Assembly: GCA_958450365.1 (NCBI GenBank)
Contig: CAUEEP010000915.1
Coordinates: 918,501-982,500, forward strand
Length of the DNA: 64,000 nt
Origin: Mesorhabditis belari
Lineage: Eukaryota; Nematoda; Chromadorea; Rhabditida; Rhabditidae
Direction of reading: 5' to 3'
Shown: piece after piece, positions 10,027 through 19,871 of the stretch
Position numbering within the stretch: the first letter of the stretch is position 1
How the letters are laid out: each line of letters starts with the position of its first letter
Notes under the pieces: model-generated
Databases searched by the model: none
Told to the model about the DNA's origin: nothing
The model's input: only the letters and a program-made list of their open reading frames with translations
Made by a program: the position numbers and the translations under genes

Positions 10027-13000
10027 ATGAGCGACGACGAGGAACCTTTGAACTTTTCAAGTTCCGCCAAAAAGCTTGGTCCGTTCTTTCTTTGTTCTCA
10101 TCTCATTTTTCATTTTAGAATGCTTTTCACCAAATGATGATAAGATTAGCGGCTTCCGGTCATTGTTTGCAAACCCGATTTTACTTGGGAATCCCCTATT
10201 TGCAAACTGTGAGTGAAAAATGAACAACAACTAGTCTAAGCAATTTCAGCTCCCTACATGCATCCGAATATGGCTGCAGCTCTCGCTTTATCAATGAGTC
10301 AACAGACAAGATTCAACAGTGATAGGTAAATGAAAACTGAATTGTGTAATGAAAGATTTTAGCCCACCGGAATACGATGGAACCACAGTGTCAGTCTCTT
10401 CTTATCCAGCATCAATGGTTAGAGAACCATCTCCATCCGATTGCTCACCAACTCTCTCATGTGCTGTTTGTGGTGATGTGAGCAGTGGGAAACATTATGG
10501 GATACTTGCTTGCAACGGTTGCTCTGGGTAGGTTTTCTGAGGGAAGTTTAGAGATTAAGCTGAGTTAAAAATAGAACCTAGCTGGCCCTTGACCTCCGAC
10601 TAAGATACAAGGCTCTTAACCAGTTGGCCATGGCGGTAATTGAGCACTTCAAAGAATAACCTATTTTTAGCTGTCACTGAAGAACTGTTACTTTAGATTC
10701 TTTAAACGCTCTGTTCGTCGTCGTCTTATTTATCGATGCCAAGCTGGCACAGGAAGCTGTGTCGTTGATAAAACTCATCGAAATCAATGTCAAGCTTGTC
10801 GTTTGAAGAAATGCTTGCAAAAAGGAATGAATAAAGATGGTTAGTGTTTTAAAAGGCATCAAATAGTCGACGTTTAGCCGTTCAAAACGAGCGCCAACCG
10901 AGAAACACGGCAACTATTCGGCCGACAAATGAGCTCGAGTTCAATCCACACAACTTTCTCAGGTAACAAGTTTTTGTACTTTATAAGAAATGAGTGTAAA
11001 AATTGTTTATGATAAGAAAAGATAAAAGAAAGGATGAAATTCGTGGAGAATAAGTCTTTGCAGTGCAAGTCCAATGCAAATCTTTTAGGGAATACGCTGG
11101 CGCCGTCTCAGCTGTCCTTTCTCAACCTGATTCAACTTCATTTTTTGTCGGAAACGCTTTCACTTCTGAAATTAAACCAAATGAGGAAAAGAATGGAGTA
11201 AAAAAAAAATAGATTTCTAAGCTTTTAAAATCAGTTTCTTTTTAGAAAATCTCTTTTGAACAACGTCTAAAGCAAGCAATTGTTTGGGCAAAAGCTCAGA
11301 AAGCTTTCAAAATCTTTGATAATGGAATCAAGGTAACAAATAAAATAAACAGAAAAAAAGTTAACTTTAGGAAAATTTACTCCAAGCAAACTGGCCATTC
11401 TTGATTTTCATTTCGAACTTCGAAACTCAAAACTCATTTGATTCATCACTTTTACCTCTAACTGAAGTGATTGAGAGACTTCAACCAAGCAAAACTGAAT
11501 GGAATCTTTTGCGAGAGATTGCTTTGTACTCTGGTTAGTTTTCAAATCATTTTAAAATTTCTTTTTTCTACTTTGTGTACTGGTTCTGATAGTGCAAATG
11601 ATGTGAATTGTCTCTATTTGGTTGAGAGAAACATCGGAAGTCACACCTCGGATACCTCATTTCCCCTTTACAAAGCCACGCTTTTCATTGACGTTTTTGT
11701 TTCAGAGGGGAACAGTTTAATTACGACAGCAAATTTGTCCAGAAATTTGTTCAGAAATCTGAATTGAATGAAAAATGAATTGAATGATTGAAAATGTTTG
11801 CCATAAAAGCTTACTGCGTTTAATAAACCGCTCATGGGGCTAAATGGTTAACTCATTTAACTAGTAAGAGCTAATGGGCTAAATGGTTAAGTCATTTAAA
11901 TAAAATCGACTTTTTAGGTTAGTGTTTCAAGCTATTTTTGGGTTTAACAGGATGCAAAATTTACAGAAAAATGTGGCCGACTTTAAGGCAAAAAATGATC
12001 CCAATGATTTGGGCATAATGACTGAGAAGTCTGCTCAGTCACCGCTCCTTACTCCTTAGCGATTCCAATAGGAAATCCCCTAGATCAGAGTCCTATGCCA
12101 GGTGCCAAATGATTACCCGGACACACAAAGAACGCCTCGTCACTTACATGTTTCCCTTTTGCTTTTCCGATGTTACAAAAAAGATATTCAGATGTAAATT
12201 TGTGCCCGGGGGTTTTCGGTTTCGAGAATCGATTGAAGCTATTCATTTTATTGATTCTAGCTTGGATTTAATTGCTCTAGCCTTTTAGAGAAACAGATTA
12301 GCCTATCTTTGAGAGGAAATTCAAGAAAAATGCAAATTTAGATCTTAAAAGGCTCAAATTTTATCATTGAGGTAATTTCGATTTGAAATCTGGACGCTCA
12401 GAATGAATTGCTTTGCTCTTCGAAGAGAAAATAAGAGATACAGAAATGAGCTGGTTCTTAAATATTTACAGTGAAGTCACTGTGCTATTTAGTTAAGTAG
12501 TTACTTAGTTAATTAGTTACTTTTCTATAAATTTCGTATCCTGTTAAAAGAAAACTGTGCTTTCTTGCAGTTATTTTAAGTAATAACATCCTAAATGATA
12601 GCCTATAATTGATACTGAATGCGTACTGAATGATAGCCTTTCATTGAGTGATTGTAAGATTACGGTAGTGCTCTCCAGTCTGATTGAATTGTAGTTAGAC
12701 ATCTGATACACGAAGAGAGGGAAGGTTCAACCCATGTTTGGCTTCGATTCCATTAAAGAGTGCTCTATCCGTTGTCCTTTCCCCCCTTTCTTTCCCCTTT
12801 CTCTTTTCTCCTTCCCATCCTCCACCAACAGCCAATCTCCCCATCCCCTTTTGGTCTTGGCTGTGCTCCGTCAAAACTTTGTTACCCCTCCCGACTCCAT
12901 TACGTTTTGGCCATTCGTTGTGCCAACAACGAATCCATTAAAGCCAAGCCGAAAACCGATCTCTCCCACTCTTCTCGTTTTGAACTTTCAGGGGATAGGT

Positions 13001-14307
13001 AAGTGAAATAACAAAACCAGCTTTAATAAAAGATTCAAAGATTGAAAAACTATCCAACTAAAAAAATCAAAATTCAACACTTTCATTCTTTCAAATCTCT
13101 TGACTCATTAGAAATAGTGGCAAGTAGAAATAAGCTCAAAGGTGACAGATGTCAGGTGCAGAAGCTGACCCTGAAAGAGATTGAGTGAGTGAAAAAGAGA
13201 CACACTTGAGTACGATTCAATGAACTCTTTAGAGGGGAAAGATTGAGGGGATTTTCTTGCTAAAGCTAGATAAAGGATTTTAAACTGAAAAAATTTGGCT
13301 TACTTTAGACTCGAGACTTTCTTGTGAGCGACAAGTTGAATCGGCGTTAAATGATGCTCTCTCAATATTGGAACAAGAAACAAGTCAAGCTGGTAAAACT
13401 AGGTAAATTGATACCGTAAATACTGTAATAGTACCGCAGCTCCATAATGACGGTGCGGAGTGTTGCGTAGTCTAGCTTTGGACGCGTTTTTCTCGACACT
13501 GGTTTATGCTACAATGCGCGCTTAGGTATCAAAAAAATAGCTGAAATTCAGGGCTATTTTTTGATACCAAAGACGCATTTTTTGAAAGTACGAGCTCTTT
13601 GAAAAATAGTCAGGCCCGGGGTGGGGGTAGGTGCTGCAGGCTCTCTAGAGATATGTAGCTCAGGCGCATCGCTAACTACTGCCAAATTTTTGCTAAATGG
13701 TAGAAATATGGTAGTATCCAGGTTTTAGAGGAGTCCATTTTTGCAATAACTACCGTAAATCCTGTAATAGTACCCCACCCCCATAATGACGGTGCGAAGT
13801 GTTGCGTAGTCTAGCTTTGAACCAGTGTTTCTCGTCACTGGTTTATGCTACAATGCTCGCTTAGGTATCAAAAAATAGCCCTGAATTTCAGCTATTTTTT
13901 GATGCCAAAGATAGTGACGGTGCGAAGCGTTGCGTAATCTAGCTTTGAACGAGTTTTTCTCGACACTGGTTGGTGCTACAATGCGCGCTTAGGTATCAAA
14001 AGATAGCCTTGAATTTCAGCTATTTTTTGATACCAAAGACGCATTTTTTGAAAGTACGGGTGCTTTAAAAAAAATGAAATACTAAAAAACTTTTGCGACT
14101 ACGCGACTGTACGGTGTGGGGTACTATTACAGTATTTACGGTAAGTTGAAATCTAATTGTAAAGCAAGTTCTTTTAGATTCTATCGACTTTTATGTTTAT
14201 TGGGAAAAATCTGTGCTATAGACGATAGTCATATGAACGATCTTGTAAATCAAACTAAAGATTTTCCTATTGACGATTTTATTAAAGAATGTTTACTTGA
14301 AAATTAA
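10027..14307 (+). CDS. fax-1: Nuclear hormone receptor of the PNR/NR2E3 group, fax-1 orthologue
   Basis: Sequence-specific transcription factor; in C. elegans fax-1 acts in neuron identity and axon guidance. Exons: 10027-10078, 10119-10208, 10250-10325, 10363-10527, 10697-10839, 10878-10962, 11089-11197, 11246-11332, 11371-11533, 13309-13402, 14178-14307. All phases agree; 397 residues. The DNA-binding domain has both C4 zinc fingers ([14 protein letters not shown]...; [21 protein letters not shown]) and the PNR-type P box CNGCSG. The ligand-binding domain is spread over the last exons: [35 protein letters not shown] and the final [11 protein letters not shown]. The start ATG follows TTTTAG directly, which suits trans-splicing or cis-splicing from a proline/glycine-rich open stretch at about 9834-9955. 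A 1.8-kb intron (11534-13308) holds only a CT-rich tract near 12770-12870. The last intron is filled by MITEs. Confidence 0.95.
13412..14143. mobile_element. MITE cluster (TACCGTAAATACTGTAATAGTACC family) in fax-1 intron
   Basis: Bounded by the inverted repeats TACCGTAAATACTGTAATAG at 13412 and its complement ending at 14143. Inside are at least two further partial units, each with a short hairpin around TGGTATCAAAAAATAGC and the conserved stretch GCGCATTGTAGCATAAACC. The same family occurs at 41052-41325, 41470-41991, 49878-50146 (extending to about 50375) and 50572-50843. No coding capacity is seen. It lies wholly within the last fax-1 intron. Confidence 0.85.
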
Positions 14308-15030
14308 GATTCATTTAAACAGCTAAAATCTTTTTGAAAACTATAAATTTCATTACTAAAATTGTTCAAATTTCAGCTTACAAGTGCTTTTTTTGACATT
14401 GCCTAGTCATTTTCTTGATCTCTTTTACTTGATCTCTCATTGTTGCGTATTGCGTATCTATTAGCCAAATCCTTTTATTATTCAACTAGATATGTTTTAT
14501 TCAAATTCTTCAATAAATTCTTCAAAAGAACATGTAAAAAAGAATAAAACACAGAAATGACTAAAAAGAATGATGAGAGACACAAAAGTTGTTCATAAAC
14601 ACAAAAATAAAATCATGAAACTCTCAAAATAAAACGTTTGTTTATAAAAATCTTTATAAAGCATCCGACAAGTGATTGGTCGAATGCCCAAAACTTCTAG
14701 TTACTCAAGATTTTTTTATATCTAATTTCTAGCTTTCAAGCTTTAAGCACAACTGTGTGGGTACTTTAGTTTGGTTGATAGCTGGAAAGGTCAATGGAAT
14801 AAACCATAGTAGGGATATTTTCAGCGACTTATTTGCTACTGAGTCAGAGAATATTTTTCATTAAAATCAAGCTCAAGTGGTGGAAAGTTTTGTTAATTGA
14901 CGGGACAAGTTCAGCGTCGATTTTCTAAATAAGTTTAGCGTTACGGATAATCTCCTCGATTAACATTTTCATCTCGTCATCTTCCACCGTCAATAAGCAC
15001 CAAGAATAAAAATAATAATGATTTGATCTG
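14308..15030. other. Intergenic, fax-1 3' side
   Basis: Very AT-rich sequence likely to include the fax-1 3' UTR. No gene or recognised repeat. Confidence 0.4.
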
Positions 15031-15245
15031 TCTTCGCACTTAGCGCAGATCACAACCCGCTTCCACATTTTACTGAGGCAGAAGTGTAGTTGTCGTAGCC
15101 GATGATACTCCGGGCTGGGGCGCTCGGAGGGGAACCCATGGGAGTCGAACCCACGACTAACCCGCGCCGACGTTGCTCAACTTGGCAGATCGGACGGGGT
15201 CGACCACAGACCCTTCCCTTTCTGGGCCCCCACCAAGAATGCATT
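15031..15245 (-). repeat. SINE with 5S rRNA-like head and RTE-LINE tail
   Basis: On the minus strand the head contains CCCGTCCGATCTG, CAAGTT, AGCAACGT and GTTAGT in the order and spacing of nematode 5S rRNA (about nucleotides 33-75). A tRNA-like B box (GGTTCGACTCC) follows within 20 bases. The 3' end (about 15033-15066) reads GTGGAAGCGGGTTGTGATC and on to GCGAAGACAGATCAAA. This matches the 3' end of the RTE LINE remnant at 18455-18515. The structure is that of a SINE mobilised by the RTE partner. The 5S match is from memory of the 5S sequence, not from a search. Confidence 0.7.
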
Positions 15246-15783
15246 TGCGCTTTTAATCTATTTACTCATAAAATAGATATAAAAATCTAAGCTAATACAG
15301 ACGCAACACGATCATTTTTTTTTGATTTCTTGACCACTTAAACGTTTTTGAAAAAAAAAACTCGAATTTGTAAAAGAATAAAAAGCTTGCAACATTCAAA
15401 AATAGCATAAAGAAAGATGATTAAAATTATAGCATTATAGCACAAATATTATTAATTTCATTAGTTAGAAAAGCTAGCTTTTTAGCTAATTTTAGCTAGC
15501 CTCATTTCGAAAAACAAAGTATTATTTGAAAGTATGAGAGATAAGACCAATCAGTGTGTATTTTGTGATTGGATTCGTCCCAAAATACAAGGAACCCCTG
15601 ATCCAAGATTTGTGATACGGTTCAAAGACGATTTTTTTTTGACAAAAAGACAGCTAGATGATACATTGAATTTTGTTACAGATAAACCTTTGTGATCATT
15701 GATAGAGGCAAGCGTCTCGTCATATCTCTTTTGTTTGAATCTCTTTATCTCTTTATCTTTCCTTTTCTCTTGCCTCAAAACTC

Positions 15784-15790
15784 ATATAAA
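15784..15790 (+). promoter_or_regulatory. TATA box of the C-type lectin gene
   Basis: TATAAAA about 55 bases upstream of the preferred lectin start codon (15842). Transcription starting about 30 bases downstream would fall near 15815, so the nearer ATG at 15815 would have almost no leader. This favours the start at 15842, which also gives the better signal peptide. Confidence 0.5.
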
Positions 15791-15841
15791 AGACACTAGA
15801 TTCTGTTCTAGAGCATGCCAAGTTTTGTGAAAACATTTAAA

Positions 15842-16966
15842 ATGATTTTCCTCAAGTTCTCATTGCTCTTGGGCATTCTTGGAAGTGCTCTAAGCGCTAA
15901 CGTGTTGCCCTATGGCTTCGATTGCCCTAAGGGATACACTTATGTCGGCGGGAACGATTGCATGTACTATTCGCCGAGAGCAGGCAAGTTTAAGCGGTAA
16001 TTATTTCGTTCTTGCATAACTTTACTTAACGGTTAGCATCAAGTGTTAATTAAGATCATGAAGTCTTTTCAAACTCGAGTTAAAACTTCACAACTCTTAC
16101 TTTATAAAGTAGAAGGCAGCAAAATTACTTTTTACAAAAGTTGAAACAAAAAAAATCACTTTGAAATCAATTTTTAATCATATTTTTATTTTAAAACCTG
16201 ACATGACAAACAATTTTATTTTAGAGAATTGGAAAACGGCTCATGAACAGTGTTTGAAGACTGGCGGTGAGCTTCCCTCCATTCACAACGCCGACCAAAA
16301 CGCGTACATTGCCAAGTCGGCGCAAGGTAAATCTATAGATGAAAAGATAGAACTGTTTTTCTAGATTTAGCCATAGAATTTATAAGTTTAGTCATTAAAT
16401 CGAAAGATCATTAAGCTATAGAGCCCGATTTATAGGTTTCACCGGCGAGACCCAGAACTGGATCGGCATTGAGGGTGACGCCTCTCAGCACCAGTGGAAA
16501 TGGACCGACAACACCCCACTTGACTATCAACAGTTCAAAGGGCCAGCAAGTTTGTTCTTAAGTTAAAATTACAAACTCAACTAGAATTAGGTTAGGCTAA
16601 AAACCACTAATCTCTTTGTTTTCTTATCACAAATTTGTCTGAAAAGAAAAGCATGGAAGCTCAATTGAAAAAGAAATAGGCTACGCGAAATTTTGTAGAA
16701 ACTTCCCTATCGAGTCTCATCCAAGGCTAGCTTTAAAGCAATTCTTTGATTTTTTTACTCCACTAAAATCTATTCCTTCAAATTTAGCCGACTTTTCGCT
16801 GAATGCCTACTTGGATGCGCAGGATTTGAGGTGGAAACTGGTGCCAGAGACCGAGATGCACACCTTCACTTGTGTGGCCGGCATCATCCCCTGGGCTGTG
16901 GCTCCCGATGGAACTCCATTGAGGGCCTACAGAAACAAATTAGCATTGATTAGCATTGCAAATTAG
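15842..16966 (+). CDS. Secreted C-type lectin-like protein
   Basis: Exons 15842-15983, 16225-16326, 16436-16549, 16788-16966, all joined in phase 1; 178 residues. A signal peptide (MIFLKFSLLLGILGSALS) precedes a C-type lectin fold: CPKGYTYVGGNDCMYY, then NWKTAHEQCLKTGGELPSIHNADQN, GETQNWIGIEG and KWTDNTPLDYQ. The last block (LRWKLVPETEMHTFTCVAG) keeps one late cysteine, but the cysteine that normally opens this block is absent. No EPN/QPD or WND calcium-binding motif is visible, so sugar binding is doubtful. Intron 1 appears to use a GC donor (CAG|GCAAGT): this joins in phase, while the nearby GT donor does not. Nematode C-type lectins are typically secreted and often linked to gut immunity. 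An in-frame ATG at 15815 would add nine residues. Confidence 0.88.
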
Positions 16967-18454
16967 CATTACAAATCTACCGTCATCATGAATAAACTGT
17001 TAAAATGCACTCAAAATTTTCCTTCAGATTAACAAATAATAACGACACCTAAATAAAAAGAGGTTTCCCGACTTCCGTTTTTCGTTGACAACCTTTTCGG
17101 TTACATTTGCACTTTCTAGCAGGTGCAAAAACGATGACATGTAATATTGGTGAGCATATTAGTCCCATAAGTGGCACAAAGAGCTTGGAGTATTCTTCTA
17201 TGCTATGCTATGCTATGCTAGCTTCTATGCTCCTTCGTTAATCGCCAGTAGAGTCGAGCGAACCAGTATGAGTAGACAAAAATGAGCTAAGAGTGAGGGA
17301 AAAGATCAGGCCCACATAGTTTCAAAATGGTAAAAATTTAAAAACAATTTCAGAAATAAATAGATTTGATCCAAGAATCCCATCGATGTTCACTGTCAGA
17401 AGGCCATGAATTGAGAATTCAAGGAAATTCTTCTTGTGTCAATGAGAGGAAATTCAGGAATAGAGCCTGAGCCATCACATAAATATTTATTGCCTTAAAG
17501 TCTCTTAAAAACGACAAATTTTTTGGTATTCTCAAAATAGAAATGGTTCCTTGTATTAGGTTGGCAAGTTATAAACGATCGTTTTTTTGGTTTCTATCGT
17601 TTCTACCGCCTATAATCCAAAAGAACCTTCGTCTGCAACAAAAATCTACACATTATAATGAAAGTTACCCCAATACTTTCTCTCTTCTGTCGCAATCGAT
17701 TTAAGCCTCATCTCGACAGACATAATTGGCCTGCTTTTCTCATACGTCAACTCTGAAAGTTTCCCTTTTGGATCTGTACAAAAGTAATTGTTAATATTAG
17801 GTTGGCAAGTTATAAACGATCGCTTTTTGATAATGTGTTTTCTGAAAAAACGGCTTATCCAATCAAAAAACGGTTTGCTTGATTCAAAAGCCCTATCCTT
17901 AATCTACAAAATGGCTTTTTTGAATCTTTGAAAAATGTTTTATTTTAGAACTTTTTCAGGCATTTTAATGTAAGAGTTTAAAATCCTGATTTCTAGCATT
18001 CATGAGCTAATATATTTTTGAGTGATTGCATACTTTTTACAATAAAACGCTTTATCGATTACATAGTTTCCGAAAAATTTCAGAACAATCCAATCTTCGG
18101 AAGGTTGATTTTCTGATATATTACGGTTCGAGCACAAAAAAAGGCATTTAACATATTTGCGACAGTTTTATTGGGTTAACTCATGAAAAATAAGACACTT
18201 TTTGATTTTATTTTGTAAACAGGCATTCTTAAAAACTTTTCTTTTCTTCCAAGTGAGAAAAGTCGGCTTTTTTCTGATTGAGTTTGTTGTAGACGTGGTT
18301 TGCACACATGTTTTACGTTTTTTTTTTCTTTTGAAGTGACTTGACTGATCTTACTGAAGCTATTGATGTTATTTTAATTGCAGAGCTAACATTAAAAGTC
18401 ACAATATTTTATGTGATTAGATAATCAATTGCCTTTCTGTGAAAACGCCTTTTT
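16967..18454. repeat. Intergenic with mariner terminal repeats and an ATGCT array
   Basis: A short (ATGCT)n array lies at about 17196-17230. The sequence TTAGGTTGGCAAGTTATAAACGATCG, typical of a mariner terminal repeat, occurs twice in the same orientation, starting at about 17558 and 17802. A related inverted end (TTGCCAACCTAATA) lies near 39134. No transposase is seen between them. Confidence 0.55.
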
Positions 18455-18970
18455 TTTTGATCTGTTTTCGTACTCAGATGTTCCTATTTGCGCAGATCAC
18501 AACCTGCTTCCACATTTCTCTATCCCTTGCTATTCTCATCCAGTGTTTCCTAGCTTGATTGTTCCTGGTTCGAAGTCTTCGACTTGCTGGTGCTGGTTGC
18601 ACTCTAGCCATCCTTTCTCTGACCGTCTCTGCCACTCTTGTGCTCCACCTCGTTGCTGGTCTTCCGATGGGCCTCTTCTGGTCTCGTGGTAGCCACTCTG
18701 TAATCCGTATCGTCCATCTGTCGTCTGTTCTTCTGGCTACGTGGCCGGCCCATCTGAGTCTTTTTCTCTCAATCACTTCCACTGGATCTCTGAGTCCCGA
18801 GAGCTGGCGCATATCCGTACTTCTTAGGTCTTGGTCGAGCTGCGTCTTCCTATTGTACCCGAGGAGGTTCCTTTCAAGGGCTCGATGCGCCGTTCTCAGG
18901 GCTCGTTCAGCGGTCGATGTCGTGGCCCAGGTCTCTGTGAAAGCGCCTTTTGCATTCGCAATTGTTTATA
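18455..18970 (-). pseudogene. RTE-clade LINE, C-terminal end of ORF2
   Basis: A minus-strand frame, open from about 18968 to the stop near 18474, reads FTETWATTS, ERALRTAHRALERNLLGYNR, then RLRWAGHVARRTDDRW, RPIGRPATRWS and WKQVVICAN. This is the typical tail of RTE-type endonuclease/RT proteins (RAMER.MLG, KWRWAGHVARR, GRP.TRW). The reverse-transcriptase core is missing, consistent with 5' truncation. The 3' end (GCGCAGATCACAACCTGC region) is shared with the SINE at 15031-15245. Confidence 0.82.
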
Positions 18971-19871
18971 GAGATTCTCTCAACTTTGTTTTACAAAACT
19001 ACCAGTGATTCTCATCGTTTCCTTACTAATTTTTTTAGTTTTTAAAGTTTTATCTTTTATAAGAGAGTATAGATCTCTTTAAAATAGGTTTTACAAAAAT
19101 TGGATACTTAGAAGATGAAAATGCTGCGTTTTTGGGGATCAATTCCCAAGAAAACGATGATTGAAGCTTTAAAATCTTTAAAATTACATCTTATAGTTTG
19201 ATTCATCTTTTTAAAACATATTTTTCTTCATCTATTTTATTCAAATCTTTTATTATATAATTAGATAGGTTTTATTTAAATAAACCTCTTCAAAAATCAC
19301 GTAAGAAAAAGGAAAAAACAAAGAAATGACCCAAAAGAATGGCGAGAGACATAAGAAATTTTCGATAAAATATAAAAGGCAAGAGAGACAACACAAAAAC
19401 GTTTCCTAACACGAGAATATTCAAAGAAAATTGTTTTCCAACCGAGATATGCTAGAGTTAAATACTGATTTGAAATTGACAAATCACAAAAATCACGAAA
19501 TTTTCAAGAAAATTGGTCATAGAAGATTTTTCTAAAGCACTTGACCAAGAAATTAGACGTTAGACGTTAGACGTTAGACGCCTTGCAAACGCAAGGCGTC
19601 TAACGCATAGAATAAAAGAATAAAATGATTTATCTTATCTAACTATCTATTTTTAGAAAAGTCTCTCTCCGCAAAGTACCCATAATATTGCGCAAATTGT
19701 TGCTAACAAATGAAAAAAACAAAGAAAACAAAGAAAACAAAGATTTGAGGGGAAAGCTCGTCACATTTCAAATAATATTGGGCTTAATTTGTTCAAAAAT
19801 TCGACAAATTCGACAAATTCGACAAAATTTGAGCAATTGTATCACATTGTTTTTCACATAATAGGAGAAGC
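18971..19871. other. Intergenic between LINE remnant and sli-1, with a perfect hairpin
   Basis: AT-rich sequence without genes. At 19574-19603 a perfect 13-bp stem (TTAGACGCCTTGC) with an AAAC loop follows three GACGTTA repeats. It is downstream of the sli-1 stop codon, so it could lie in the 3' UTR. Small repeats (ACAAAGAAA, ATTCGACAA) lie near 19715-19825. Confidence 0.5.

Noticed and set aside
11471..11767. Frame continuing past the fax-1 exon ending at 11533 ([10 protein letters not shown]...)
   Set aside because: The ligand-binding domain continues instead at 13309 with correct phase and family resemblance, so this stretch is intron.
12734..13006. Three overlapping proline/serine-rich frames in the long fax-1 intron
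   Set aside because: They arise from a CT-rich low-complexity tract in an intron; all neighbouring fax-1 exons join in phase without them.
18559..19008. 149-residue plus-strand open frame
   Set aside because: It is the antisense of the RTE LINE tail, whose minus-strand reading matches known ORF2 motifs.
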